NCBI RefSeq assembly: GCF_947499265.1
Contig: NZ_CANMNK010000006.1
Location: forward strand, 186,001-250,000
Source: an uncultured Roseobacter sp.
GTDB lineage: Bacteria > Pseudomonadota > Alphaproteobacteria > Rhodobacterales > Rhodobacteraceae
Direction: 5' to 3'
DNA length: 64,000 bases
A program made the translations under genes and the position numbers. Below, in pieces: positions 49,751-60,824 of the stretch. Numbering within the stretch: the stretch's first letter is position 1; each line of letters starts with the position of its first letter. A model generated the notes under the pieces. It made no database searches, was not told where the DNA came from, and saw only the letters and a program-made list of their open reading frames with translations.

Positions 49751-50635
49751 ATGAACAACATGCTTGACTGGAATGACTACAAGGTCGCCCTGCAGATTGC
49801 CGAGGCCGGGTCGCTTTCCAAAGCCGCCCAAATGGCCGGGTCAAGCCATCCGACCATGTTTCGCAGGATAAACGCTGTGGAAGCGAAGCTCGGCGTTCGC
49901 CTCTTCGACCGGCTCCGAACCGGTTACCGGCCCACGGCGGCTGGTGAAGAGGTTGTGACCGTCGCTCGTCAGATTGCCGAACTCACGACAGAAACGGAGC
50001 GCCGCGTTGGTGGGCGCGATCTTCGACCCTCCGGCACCGTGCGGGTCGCGACCACCGATGCGCTTTTGTTTGCTGTGCTGACACCGATGATTGCGCAGTT
50101 TCGGCAGGTCGAACCCGAGATCACGCTTGAGGTCGTGGTGTCCAACGAGATCTCCGATCTGTCTCTTCGGGAAGCGGATATCGCCATAAGACCTGCGCGC
50201 GCGCCGGAATTGCATCTTGTCGGGCGCAAGCTGGGCGTCATCCGTCAAGCGATCTACGGCAAACAAAGTGATCATCAGGATAACGGAATTCAGAGAGAAC
50301 TCAGCGAGATGCCCTGGGTCGGCCCAAACCGATCCATGCCCTATCCCGAGCTGCATGCGTGGATGGCAAAGAACGGGTATGATGACAGGTGTGTCTGTCG
50401 GATGAATACCCTTCTGGGGATGCACGCCGCGGTCCGTTCAGGCGTCGGCATTGCAGTCCTGCCCACCTACCTTGCTGAGGCTGATACGGAATTGGTCTCT
50501 CTTGGCGCGTCAATGGATGAACTCTCGGTCGATCTGTGGCTCTTGACACATCCTGACCTGCGCAACACCGCACGCGTGCGCGCTGTACTTGATTACTTCG
50601 CTGGTCCTGACCTCATAGCCACGCGCCTGAAGTAG
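49751..50635 (+). CDS. LysR-family regulator, divergent from quinone reductase
   Basis: WNDYKVALQIAEAGSLSKAAQMAGSSHPTMFRRINAVEAKLGVRLFDRLRTGYRPT. Confidence 0.93.
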   Translation: MNNMLDWNDYKVALQIAEAGSLSKAAQMAGSSHPTMFRRINAVEAKLGVRLFDRLRTGYRPTAAGEEVVTVARQIAELTTETERRVGGRDLRPSGTVRVATTDALLFAVLTPMIAQFRQVEPEITLEVVVSNEISDLSLREADIAIRPARAPELHLVGRKLGVIRQAIYGKQSDHQDNGIQRELSEMPWVGPNRSMPYPELHAWMAKNGYDDRCVCRMNTLLGMHAAVRSGVGIAVLPTYLAEADTELVSLGASMDELSVDLWLLTHPDLRNTARVRAVLDYFAGPDLIATRLK

Positions 50636-50725
50636 GGTGTGTTCAAGCTGTCGGGCCCCGCAAACTGTTCATGTCGAGATCCCGTTGAGATGGCCCGCTT
50701 TCGTGGAAAAGTGCTGCAAAGCACC

Positions 50726-52111
50726 CTATTGCATCCACAATTCGGTTTGAGGGTGAAATTGCGACCAGGCAAACCAGAATGCCTGATGGCTTCCCAGATC
50801 AGAGCCATCTGCATCCACCGCTTTTATCCCGCCAGCATCAAGTTCCAGCCGAATGTTTTCAAACGCGATCTCATCGCCACGCGCCAAGGCAACAAGCGCC
50901 GTGCTCCTTTGGAAGGCGACCGGCTTGCCCGAGGCCGTGACCGCGCCAATGACGTCTTCATGCACCGGTAGCCGTGGGTCGACATCCCCGACCGGGAAAA
51001 TCGGGCCATTCGCATCGCGGCCATTCCGAAAGTCCGGATCGCGCCCGAGCGCATATCGTTCAAGCAGCACGGTTGTTTCCGGGTGTTCTTTCTTCCAGGT
51101 ACCCCAGTCGGTGGTGATGACCGTAGCCTGTTTGAGCTGCAGTTTTTGCGCGGCCAGCGGTCCCGTCACCGCGTGACCCAGAAACGTGTCGAACACGGAG
51201 AAGGTGTTCAGATCGTACATCACCTTGTTGGACCGGCTCAGCAGCCCCGAGGTGCGCAGGATCGGTCGTTCAATGCCCTCAGGCAGACCATCCGTGAAAT
51301 AGGCCTGCGCCGCGCCGCACAAGGTGCAATAGGGAATGCCGAGGTCGCGACCGCCCAATGTGTCGTTCACCATCTCGCGGACCTCCATGATGCGCCGGGG
51401 ATAGGCACGATATTCACCGTTCACCCCAATACCAAAGACAATGTCATTGTCTTTCAGCCAGGTGGCTTCATCGGCACTGCTCACATCCGGATTGTCAGCT
51501 GCGGGGATGCAGTTGCACAGATCGTCCGTCCTATCAAAAGGGCGATCATCGATCAGGACACCGCCCCAGGAAACCAGCCTCCAGTCAATATCGCCTTCCG
51601 CAAAAATCCTGTCCCATCCGGGGACAATACCGGTGAAAATGGCGCGCTTGACCGCGAGGTAATCGGGTGGGGCCGGAATGTCCCACGCCATGAGATGATC
51701 GGTGACGACACCCCAATTGTTTCCTGCCGCGAACTCTTTGCCCAACAGCTCGGATGCGGCGTTCGAGAGGGCATCATGTAGCTGCCGCGAAGGCACAAAA
51801 CGCATCATATCGCTGATGATCCAGACCAGCCGAGGGTCCTCGGAACTGGCAATCTCCGCCAGTGCAAGCTCCTGATTTTCATCCCAGGTCGAGAGGGTCA
51901 CACTGTCAACAAATGCCACGCGCACGGCGAATTGCATCGCAGGGGATAGCGCGCCTTCCGGGACAGCGGGCGGATGACCGAATTCTTCGATCACATAGTC
52001 GGGCAGCGGATCTGCGCTCTGCGCTTGCAACGCGCTAGAACAGGCCAGAGACAGCGCCAACACCGATGCGATGCGCAGAATGCGAGGAAGAATATCACGT
52101 GCCGACACCAT
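50726..52111 (-). CDS. DUF3179-containing exported protein
   Basis: IVFGIGVNGEYRAYPRRIMEVREMVNDTLGGRDLGIPYCTLCGAAQAYF; signal peptide. Confidence 0.82.
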   Translation of the reverse strand: MVSARDILPRILRIASVLALSLACSSALQAQSADPLPDYVIEEFGHPPAVPEGALSPAMQFAVRVAFVDSVTLSTWDENQELALAEIASSEDPRLVWIISDMMRFVPSRQLHDALSNAASELLGKEFAAGNNWGVVTDHLMAWDIPAPPDYLAVKRAIFTGIVPGWDRIFAEGDIDWRLVSWGGVLIDDRPFDRTDDLCNCIPAADNPDVSSADEATWLKDNDIVFGIGVNGEYRAYPRRIMEVREMVNDTLGGRDLGIPYCTLCGAAQAYFTDGLPEGIERPILRTSGLLSRSNKVMYDLNTFSVFDTFLGHAVTGPLAAQKLQLKQATVITTDWGTWKKEHPETTVLLERYALGRDPDFRNGRDANGPIFPVGDVDPRLPVHEDVIGAVTASGKPVAFQRSTALVALARGDEIAFENIRLELDAGGIKAVDADGSDLGSHQAFWFAWSQFHPQTELWMQ

Positions 52112-52358
52112 GAATAGGCCTTTCCAAATCTTACTTTATCCAAAATCGCGCGGCCCGGATGCCCATTGGGAACCAGCGCGCGAGGTCGCATCAAGTGTGC
52201 CCTGACTCTGCACAGGCACCCAATCACGTTTGCATCAGGGTTGGTGAGCACTTGGGGAGGCGGTGCCAGACCGAAGGCAAGTTTCCTGCAAAATTGGCCG
52301 CGCAAATACGCCGGTTTTCTGCGTTTCTGTCAGGGGATAGATGGCCACGGCCTGAGCC

Positions 52359-52913
52359 CTAAACGACAATCTCATCGGCGTGTTTCAGCGAGACCGGCCC
52401 GCGATGCAGGAGGTGGGGAACTCCGACAAAGAGGAGGGGCCGACAGCCCAACGCATGCATCTCTTGAAAGTATTTCTCGGTCCGGTGATGCAGCGCGTCC
52501 AGCTCGGCGACGCAACCAGGTGAATAGGGCACAATATCAGATTTTGCCGCAGCGATGTCGGCGGCCGGACCGGCATCCTCGTATCGCCAGATCACCGTGT
52601 TACCAGCAGAAAACCCTGCCTCGTCAACAGATACCCCAAAGAAACGTCGGCCGTTGTCGGGCCAGGAGTGCCCTGCTCTCAGCATAGCATCGCGTATCGC
52701 TTCGGGGTGGACCGTCGAGAACTGAACACAATCACACCAACGGCATTTTAACTCCGGCAGCGGTCGTGTCGGAATGGTCTCGCGTCCGCGATACTTTGCC
52801 ATCTTTGCAGCATAAAGATCGGGGTGTTCCTTGCGCAACGCGTCGAGGGGAAGAAGGAGATTACCGCGTAAGTTTGGCGGACACATATGATAGACAACCG
52901 GTTTTCCCCTCAT
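52359..52913 (-). CDS. Hypothetical protein, Cys-containing (KCRWCDCVQF)
   Basis: Long ORF with typical codon usage; no family recognised. Confidence 0.5.
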   Translation of the reverse strand: MRGKPVVYHMCPPNLRGNLLLPLDALRKEHPDLYAAKMAKYRGRETIPTRPLPELKCRWCDCVQFSTVHPEAIRDAMLRAGHSWPDNGRRFFGVSVDEAGFSAGNTVIWRYEDAGPAADIAAAKSDIVPYSPGCVAELDALHHRTEKYFQEMHALGCRPLLFVGVPHLLHRGPVSLKHADEIVV

Positions 52914-53452
52914 ATGTGCTTGGCTCCTATCCTTCGCATGATGATATGCGCGCTAAAGCTGCCTGTTCGTTAGCAGATGCGAAGCAGCGATGCAGTCGCT
53001 TGCCGACATTGGGCCTGGATGAGCCATGCCTTGCCGCGTTGTGAAAACGTTGCCCCGCATCCGCAGCACTTTTGCTCTCTTTGTCGATGTTAACCGCGGG
53101 TTTCGCTGCCGATCAAAGTTTGAATGAGACAAAAGCTCTTGAGGCGCGCGCTTTCGCCTTCAACCTCATCGAAATCGCTCCTCTCTCTGATCACTCTCCT
53201 GTGAAATCAGCCGGGCCCGGATGAGCCTCGAAAATTTGAAACGACTGACTTTCATAGCAGCCATCCCAATTGCCAAGGGCTGCGCCTTGTCGATTGGCCA
53301 GGAAAGCGATTCGAGAAAATGCAGGTCAGGACCTGTATTAAATTTCGGTAAAAGCGGGCGCGTTCTGGTTGAAATATATTCCCGCAATTGGGGAGTTGCA
53401 GCGCGATTAAAATCGGCTAACGTGCTTGCGGGCAGTGGAATGAAAAACAGGG

Positions 53453-56047
53453 ATGCCAATGTCTACAAAACCGCCCCTCCAGTATGACCACATCAACTTT
53501 GGCGAACAATCGATACCTGCTCCAGATGCTATAGCACCAGACGAGACTTTATCCGAACATCTATCGACCTGCGAATGCGCTGCCTGCATGGCGTCTGATC
53601 GTTTCAAAGATGATGTCGACAGAGCCCCAAACGTAACCAACAGCACTGCGGCGTCTGCAGCGGCAGCTGCAACACTTCAGGAGATGTCCAACTTCCTGGA
53701 GGCCGGGTATTGGAACAGCGCCAACGGTCCGCGTCACAACCTGGGCTCGACCGGGTCCGATCCCAACAATGGCGTCCTTTACTACAACGTAAGCGGCTTT
53801 GGCCCTTTAACCTATGGTGGCGGCAGTGACACCAACGGCGTATCCGCGGCACGTGCGGACCTGATCCGGGATGCTTTCGATGTCTATGAAGCCGTCCTCG
53901 GGATCGATTTCGTGGAGACCACAAGCACCGATGACAGCGTTGTTGACTTCTTCTTCTCCGACAACTCCAGCGGTGCCTATGCCGGGTCAACGCGCTTTGG
54001 CGACGGCACCATCTATTATTCCTATGTGAACATCGCGGCGAGCTGGTCAGGCGGGACATCCACCTACGATGACTACACCCTGCAAACCATCTTCCACGAG
54101 ATCGGCCACGCTCTGGGTCTTGGGCACCAAGGGCCCTATAATGGTAGCGCAAGCTACAGCAACAACGCCATTTTTGAACTCGACAGCTGGCAGGCATCGA
54201 TGATGTCCTATTTCTCGCAGGGCGAGAATACAGCGATTTCTGCAAGCAACGAGTTCTTGCAAACACCGATGGCGGTGGACTGGCTGGCGCTCGACAGCAT
54301 CTATGGGCAATTTGGATACGGCGTTTCAAACGCGTTTCTGGGCAATACGACCTATGGGTTCAATACAACGATCTCGGCAAGTGAGAGCCGGATCTGGAAC
54401 GCTTATTCCGACTATGCCAACCGCACAGCATCCACGATTATCGACGCAGGCGGCATCGATACGCTGGACGTCAGCGGGTACAGCGCGAACCAGAAAATCG
54501 ACCTGACCGTTCAGTCAGAAACCCAAACATTCCAAAACACCTCTGACATCGGAGGCCGGATCGGAAACCTCACACTTGCGGTCGGGACTGTGATTGAAAA
54601 TGCGATCGGCGGGTCAGGCAATGACCAGTTCATCGGCAACCAAGCCGACAATGTTTTCGAAGGTCGCGCTGGCAACGACACATTCATTGGTCTGCTCGGC
54701 AATGACACCTTCCACGGCGATGCCGGGTTCGACACCGTCATCTACTCCTCTCTCTTTGGCTCCTACACTTTCTCACTTCTTCAAAATGCGATTGAGGTGA
54801 TCGGGGAGGGTATCGACCTAGTCTACGACACAATCGAGAGCCTTCAGTTCTCCGATGTCACCTACAGTTTTTCAGACATCCTGAACCTGTTTGACAACGC
54901 AGCGCCAGTGGCCAGAAATGACGCCGCCACAGTGGAAGAAGGCGCTGCCCTCACGCTCAATGTGCTGGCCAATGATACGGATGCAGACCTGGATCCTCTG
55001 ACAATCACGGCCGTTGAGGGGCAGGCGATTGCGACGGGCGGATCGGTGGACCTTGCCTCGGGCGCCTCTGTGACGTTGAGGAGCAATGGCACCCTTGAGT
55101 ATGCGCAAAATGGCGTTTTCGATGCGCTGATGGATGGCGAAACAGATATCGAAAGCTTCTCCTACACGGTCTCGGATGGGAACGGTGGCACAGACGACGC
55201 AACTGTCTCCGTCACGATTGACGGGGTAGGTAGTGTCGCCGCAACTCCCATCGGTCAAAGTGGCACGGTAACGGTGGTGCAGGACAACTCGGATCAATGG
55301 CATACCGTGACCTTCAGCGCAGTCATTGAAAACGCCGTTGTCGTCATGGGGCCCATGACCTTCAATGGCGTTCAACCGGGAACGACGCGCGTGCGCGACG
55401 TCACCGACACCGGGTTTCAATTCCAGATCGACGAGTGGAACTATCTGGACGGGGGCCACATCGAAGAAAGCATCGGGTGGCTTGCAGTATCTGAGGGCTC
55501 ACATACGCTGGCTGGCGGCCAAACCATTGTCGCCGGGACCCAAGACATCGGCACAGACTTCACCGAGATCAGTTTCGGCGAAACACTGGGCGAAGCCGTG
55601 GCACTGGCAGAGGTCACCACTTTCAACGGCTCGGACGCGGTCACCACGCGGATCAAGAACGTGGACGGCACTGGCTTCGAAGTGCAATTGCAGGAAGAAG
55701 AAGCAGAGGGCCCCCACGTCATCGAAACCGTCTCATGGATCGCGATCGAAACGGGCAGATCTGCGGGTCTCGACGTGTTCCTTACGGACGATCAGGTAAA
55801 CCAGGACGCGGATAGTTTTGTGTTCAACACAGGCTTCGGCACGGCGCCGGTTCTGCTCGCAGATATGCAAAGCACTGACGGGCCGGATACGGCGACCCTG
55901 CGTATGAGCGCGTTGAGTGATACCGGCGTGTCGCTTTTTGTCGAGGAAGAGGCCTCTGATGACAGTGAACTCCGCCACACCAACGAAACGGCAGGTTATG
56001 TCGCCTTGGAAGCAGGGCTGATCTACGACGAGTTCGTCTTGGTCTGA
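53453..56047 (+). CDS. Serralysin-like M10 metalloprotease with RTX, VCBS/cadherin-like domain and three C-terminal repeats
   Basis: TIFHEIGHALGLGHQG zinc motif, SYFSQGENT Met-turn region (MMSYFS), GGSGNDQFIGNQADNVFEGRAGNDTFIGLLGNDTFHGDAG, APVARNDAATVEEGAALTLNVLANDTDAD. Confidence 0.93.
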   Translation: MPMSTKPPLQYDHINFGEQSIPAPDAIAPDETLSEHLSTCECAACMASDRFKDDVDRAPNVTNSTAASAAAAATLQEMSNFLEAGYWNSANGPRHNLGSTGSDPNNGVLYYNVSGFGPLTYGGGSDTNGVSAARADLIRDAFDVYEAVLGIDFVETTSTDDSVVDFFFSDNSSGAYAGSTRFGDGTIYYSYVNIAASWSGGTSTYDDYTLQTIFHEIGHALGLGHQGPYNGSASYSNNAIFELDSWQASMMSYFSQGENTAISASNEFLQTPMAVDWLALDSIYGQFGYGVSNAFLGNTTYGFNTTISASESRIWNAYSDYANRTASTIIDAGGIDTLDVSGYSANQKIDLTVQSETQTFQNTSDIGGRIGNLTLAVGTVIENAIGGSGNDQFIGNQADNVFEGRAGNDTFIGLLGNDTFHGDAGFDTVIYSSLFGSYTFSLLQNAIEVIGEGIDLVYDTIESLQFSDVTYSFSDILNLFDNAAPVARNDAATVEEGAALTLNVLANDTDADLDPLTITAVEGQAIATGGSVDLASGASVTLRSNGTLEYAQNGVFDALMDGETDIESFSYTVSDGNGGTDDATVSVTIDGVGSVAATPIGQSGTVTVVQDNSDQWHTVTFSAVIENAVVVMGPMTFNGVQPGTTRVRDVTDTGFQFQIDEWNYLDGGHIEESIGWLAVSEGSHTLAGGQTIVAGTQDIGTDFTEISFGETLGEAVALAEVTTFNGSDAVTTRIKNVDGTGFEVQLQEEEAEGPHVIETVSWIAIETGRSAGLDVFLTDDQVNQDADSFVFNTGFGTAPVLLADMQSTDGPDTATLRMSALSDTGVSLFVEEEASDDSELRHTNETAGYVALEAGLIYDEFVLV

Positions 56048-56414
56048 ACTGCGGGGCGTTGTTTTGTGAACGGACGATGGATTTGGAGTGACGCGGTCAT
56101 ACTGCGGGCACGTCAAACCAGCTTTTTGGCCGGCTTTGACTGCACAGGAACTCCTTTACGCGAAACGCATCAACACCGTACTCAAAAGCTCTATACCTGC
56201 TTTGCTGGCAGGACAGTTACGATCCGCCGGTAAAGACATATACCCGCAGGAATTGGACATTTTTCTGCCTATTTGCCAGCGTTCAAAACGCGAAACGACC
56301 TAACTCAAAAGAAGCCGAACCCGAATTTCGCAAAAACTCACTGTTTTTGCGACGGAGAAGCTGTGCGCTTGCGTTTAACAGCCGGGTCACAGATTCTGAG
56401 AGTGGTTTCGACGG

Positions 56415-57635
56415 ATGCGCATATATTTGACGGCTATCGGTGCTATTGCGATTCTCTTGGGATCTTATGGCATGACTTTTGGCGTTCCGGCTGGGATCAA
56501 AGCGTCACTTGGCATCGATGAGGCGGCTGTCAGTGACGCTAATCGCGGTCCCGCAGGTGCGCCGCCAAACGGCGCACGGGGCGGCGGTCCGCGGGGGGGT
56601 AACGCGGCCAGTGTCACTGCGGTGGTCGTGACCCCGCTGGAGATGCAACCCTATGAGGATGTCCTGCGCGCCATTGGCAGCGCCTCGGCCTGGCGCAGCG
56701 CTTATGTGGTTTCCGATGTCTCGGGCGAGGTGATTGAGATCAATCTGCCCGCCAATCAGCAGGTCGCTGCTGGCGACGTTCTGGTCCAGTTGGATGCCCG
56801 CACCGAAGTGCTGAACCTGGAAATTGCCCAGGCGGAGCTGACGCAAGCCCGTGATACCGTCCAGCGGTACGAGCGCCTGCAGTTGAACGGCAATTCGACG
56901 ATCACGGATGTCACGCTCTCGGATGCCCGTGTGGCGCAACGTCTAGCCCAGGCGGCTGTCGGGCTTGCCGAGGTGGCGTTGGACGACCGGACACTCCGCG
57001 CCCCGATTGCAGGAAAGCTGGGGCTGAGTGAGGTCGAGGTTGGCGATATCCTGTCGGCAGATACCGTCATCGTCACAATCGACGATTCACAAGCGCTGGA
57101 GGTCGAGTTCGAACTGCCCGAACGCTCCATCGCGCTACTTGAGACAGGGCGCACCATTCTGGCGAGTACCCCATCACTCACGGGTCGGATCTTTGAGGGT
57201 GAGATCACGTCTTTTGACAGCCGCATCGACAGTGTGACCCGCAGCGTGACGGTTCAGGCACGGATAGAGAACCCCGATGGCCTGCTGTGGCCGGGCATGA
57301 CCATGTCTGTGCGCCTGATCCAGCAAAGCGATCCCCTGGCGGTTCTGCCCGCAACGGCAATCACCTGGTCGCGCAATGGATCAAGCATCTGGATCGAAAG
57401 AGACGGTCACGCCGAGCCGGTCGCGGCGACCATTCTGTTTCGGCGCGGAGATCGGGTATGGATCGACGCCGACGTTCCGATGGGCACGCGGGTGGTGACG
57501 GAAGGAGCTCAGAAATTGCGCACCGGAACCCAGATCGCGGCAGTGCAGGGGTCGCAGGACGGGAATCCCCAGCCTGCCTCGGAGATTGGCGGGGCCGAAA
57601 CCGCGCAGCCTGACCCACCGGGGGCGCCGACGTGA
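56415..57635 (+). CDS. RND efflux periplasmic adaptor subunit
   Basis: VSGEVIEINLPANQQVAAGDVLVQLDARTEVLNLEIAQAELTQARDTVQRYERL; LRAPIAGKLGLSEVEVGD. Confidence 0.93.
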   Translation: MRIYLTAIGAIAILLGSYGMTFGVPAGIKASLGIDEAAVSDANRGPAGAPPNGARGGGPRGGNAASVTAVVVTPLEMQPYEDVLRAIGSASAWRSAYVVSDVSGEVIEINLPANQQVAAGDVLVQLDARTEVLNLEIAQAELTQARDTVQRYERLQLNGNSTITDVTLSDARVAQRLAQAAVGLAEVALDDRTLRAPIAGKLGLSEVEVGDILSADTVIVTIDDSQALEVEFELPERSIALLETGRTILASTPSLTGRIFEGEITSFDSRIDSVTRSVTVQARIENPDGLLWPGMTMSVRLIQQSDPLAVLPATAITWSRNGSSIWIERDGHAEPVAATILFRRGDRVWIDADVPMGTRVVTEGAQKLRTGTQIAAVQGSQDGNPQPASEIGGAETAQPDPPGAPT

Positions 57636-60600
57636 ACGCGACCGTGCCGCGGCGCGACAAATCAGGGATGGCGGATCTTTTCGTGGCACGCCCGATTTTC
57701 GCGGTTGTCATCAACCTGCTTATCCTGATTGCGGGACTTGCCGCGCTGGCATCGGTGGACGTGCGGGAAATGCCCGATGTCGACCGGCCGGTGCTGTCGA
57801 TCCGCACCGATTACGAAGGCGCGGTGGCCGAAACCGTGGATCAGGAAGTCACCCAGGTGCTCGAGGACGCTCTGAGCGCGTTGGAAGGCCTGTCCTATAT
57901 GGAAGCAAGCTCCAGCAGCGGCGAAAGCAGCATCACCATTGACCTGTCGGAGGGCACCGATGTGGACGTTGCCGCAAATGAGGTGCGCGAGATCGTCTCC
58001 GCCACGCTGCGAGAGCTGCCCGATGACATCGACGATGATCCGACCGTCTCCAAGAACGACCGCAACGCCGATGCGATCATCCGCCTGGCCGTCATGGGGG
58101 ACGCAGATTTTGACGAGTTAACCGCATTGGCGGAAGGGCCGATCTATGACCGGCTGTCCCTCATTGACGGCATTGCGGAGGTAACCATACGCGGCGACCG
58201 GGCTGATGAATTCCGAGTGACGCTAAACATGCCGTCGCTGCTCAGCCGCGGGTTGACGGTATTCGACGTATCCGATGCGCTGACCGATCTGCGTGACGAT
58301 ACACCACTTGGGTCGCTGGACGCGGCCTCGCAAACCCTGGCGCTGCGGGTTGGCAATGCCAATGTGACGGCAGAGAGCGTTGGCCAGATCCCGATCAATG
58401 CCACCACCCGCGTCTCGGATGTGGGATTTGTCCAGATCACGCCAGAGGACAGTGACGTCTTTGCCCGTGTTAACGGTCAGCCCGCCATCGGGCTCGACAT
58501 CAGCCGCCAGTCCATTGGCAACACGCTCGACATCTCGAAATCTGTGCGGTCCGCTGTCGAGGAGTTGCGCGCGGGGCTGCCAGAGGGTGTCGATCTCATC
58601 ATCACCTCCGACGATGGCGTCTTTATCGAAAGCTCCATCGAAGAGGTGGTGAAATCCATCGGTCTGGCCACGGTGATCGTGATCGCCGTTATCTTTCTCT
58701 TCCTGCGGTCGCCGCGCGCGACGTTGATCCCGGCCGTCACGATTCCGGTGGCGTTGGTGGGTACCATCGCCGCAATCTGGCTGACCGGGTTTTCCGTCAA
58801 CACGATCAGCCTTCTGGCGCTGGTATTGGCGACGGGCATGGTGGTGGATGATGCCATCGTGGTGATTGAGAACATCGTGCGCAAACGCAAACAGGGCATG
58901 GGCGCGTTCGCCGCGGCAGCGGCGGGTACGAATGAGGTGTTCTTTGCGGTCATTTCCACAACCGCGACCCTCGCGGCGGTCTTTATCCCAATCTCCTTCC
59001 TGCCCGGACAGGCGGGAGGTGTCTTCAGCGAATTTGGCTTTGTGCTGGCCTTTGCGGTTACCCTGTCCTCGATCACCGCTTTGACGCTGGCGCCGGTGAT
59101 GGCCGCTCTGCTGGACCCCGGCAAACCCGAAAAGGCTGGCCAACCGGCGCCGCCGGGGGCCGTTGCGCGTGCATTTGATGTGGTGATGGACCGGGCGATC
59201 CGCGCGCCGCTGCTTGTGCTGGCCATCGCGGGCAGCTTTGCCATCATCGCAGCGGGAGCGGCGGTCTCTCTCTCCTCCAGCATCACGCCCAGCGAAGACC
59301 GCGGGTTTTTCCTGATCCAGGCGCGGGGTGCCGCGGATACGACGCCTGAATACCTCGACACGCAGGTCGCGCAGATTGAGGAGATTCTGACCCCCTACCG
59401 GGACAGCGGCGAAATCTCTGCGGTACAAAGCATCATTGGCGTACGCGGTGGGACCAACGCGTTCATTATCGTGCGCCTGCCGGATTGGGCGGAGCGCGCG
59501 CGCAGCCAGCAGGAGATCATCACGGAGGTCAGCGGCGAGTTGGCCCAGGTGCCCGGGGTGCAGGTTAGTGCCAGATCCACCAACAGCCTGAACATTCGCG
59601 GTGCCGGGCGTGGTCTGCAATTCGCCGTCACTGGCTCGGACATCGCAGCAATGACCGACGCCGCCGACACCCTGATTGGTGCGATGTCCGATGATGAGAC
59701 TTTCCTCAATCCGCAGCTTTCCAACGACAGCGTGCAGGCGCAGTTCGAAGTGCGGGTCGATGAAGACATGGCCCGCGTGTTTGGCCTGTCCGAGGCTGAA
59801 ATCACCGCCACGGTGAGTGCCATGGTGCAGGGCAGTGTTGCCGTGAGTGTCTTTGAAGGCGACACGGAAACGGATGTGAATGTGGTGCCGGGCGGTCAGC
59901 CCATTGATGATCCTTCAGATCTGGAAGCGATCTACCTGCGCCTGCCTGATGGGGCCTATGTGCCGCTCTCTGCGACGGCAACGCTTGTCCCCGTGGTGAG
60001 CCAGTCACTGATCGAACGTCAGGGGGGCGCTTTGGCGGTGTCCGTACAGGCCAACCTGAACCGGGGCGTCGATCTGGGCACCGCGATGACAAGGCTGAGC
60101 GAGATCGCCAGTGAAACACTGCCGACGGGCATGGGCATCATCTTCACCGGGGAGGCGGCCAGCCTGAGCGATAGCCAGGCCGCTATGTATATGGTGTTTA
60201 GCGTCGCGCTTGTTGTTGTGCTCCTGGTGCTGGCGGCGCAATTTGAGAGCTTCGCAAGCGCGGTTGTCATCATGCTGACCGTCCCTTTTGGTCTTGCTGC
60301 CGCATTGATGGCGATATCCCTGACCGGCGGGTCACTGAATTACTATAGCCAGATCGGTCTGGTCATGCTGATCGGGGTGATGGCCAAGAATGGCATCCTG
60401 ATCGTTGAATTCGCCAACCAACTGCGCGAAGCGGGCCAGGACATCGACAGCGCGATCCGTGATGCCTTGCGCCTGCGCATTCGCCCGGTTCTGATGACCA
60501 TGGTTTCCACTGTTTTCGGTGGCTTACCGCTTGTCCTGACCTCGGGGGCAGGGGCCGAAGCACGTATCGCGGTGGGGTGGGTCATTGTTGGCGGGCTGGG

Positions 60601-60730
60601 CTTTGCCACGGTCTTTACGCTGTTTCTGACGCCAATCTTTTATCGCTGGATCGCCGTCTACGGAGCAGAGCCCGGCAAAGCGGCCAGGCAGCTGCGGCGC
60701 GAGAATGCGCTTGTCGCTGTTACAGAGTAG
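57632..60730 (+). CDS. RND efflux permease (AcrB/MexB-like)
   Basis: 1032 aa; MADLFVARPIFAVVINLLILIAGLAAL; VATGMVVDDAIVVIENIVR; GVMAKNGILIVEFANQLREAG. Confidence 0.96.
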   Translation: MNATVPRRDKSGMADLFVARPIFAVVINLLILIAGLAALASVDVREMPDVDRPVLSIRTDYEGAVAETVDQEVTQVLEDALSALEGLSYMEASSSSGESSITIDLSEGTDVDVAANEVREIVSATLRELPDDIDDDPTVSKNDRNADAIIRLAVMGDADFDELTALAEGPIYDRLSLIDGIAEVTIRGDRADEFRVTLNMPSLLSRGLTVFDVSDALTDLRDDTPLGSLDAASQTLALRVGNANVTAESVGQIPINATTRVSDVGFVQITPEDSDVFARVNGQPAIGLDISRQSIGNTLDISKSVRSAVEELRAGLPEGVDLIITSDDGVFIESSIEEVVKSIGLATVIVIAVIFLFLRSPRATLIPAVTIPVALVGTIAAIWLTGFSVNTISLLALVLATGMVVDDAIVVIENIVRKRKQGMGAFAAAAAGTNEVFFAVISTTATLAAVFIPISFLPGQAGGVFSEFGFVLAFAVTLSSITALTLAPVMAALLDPGKPEKAGQPAPPGAVARAFDVVMDRAIRAPLLVLAIAGSFAIIAAGAAVSLSSSITPSEDRGFFLIQARGAADTTPEYLDTQVAQIEEILTPYRDSGEISAVQSIIGVRGGTNAFIIVRLPDWAERARSQQEIITEVSGELAQVPGVQVSARSTNSLNIRGAGRGLQFAVTGSDIAAMTDAADTLIGAMSDDETFLNPQLSNDSVQAQFEVRVDEDMARVFGLSEAEITATVSAMVQGSVAVSVFEGDTETDVNVVPGGQPIDDPSDLEAIYLRLPDGAYVPLSATATLVPVVSQSLIERQGGALAVSVQANLNRGVDLGTAMTRLSEIASETLPTGMGIIFTGEAASLSDSQAAMYMVFSVALVVVLLVLAAQFESFASAVVIMLTVPFGLAAALMAISLTGGSLNYYSQIGLVMLIGVMAKNGILIVEFANQLREAGQDIDSAIRDALRLRIRPVLMTMVSTVFGGLPLVLTSGAGAEARIAVGWVIVGGLGFATVFTLFLTPIFYRWIAVYGAEPGKAARQLRRENALVAVTE

Positions 60731-60824
60731 CAGGCCCAGATGGATGCGATCAGTTGGGCGCTCTTGCGTTTTCACCAGATCGCTGGGAACCGGGCTTTGA
60801 CACTTCGCCAGCTGTCTTGTGAAC

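Noticed and set aside
58223-59620. 465-aa minus-strand ORF
   Set aside because: Antisense shadow of the RND permease; His/Arg/Gln-rich low-complexity composition.
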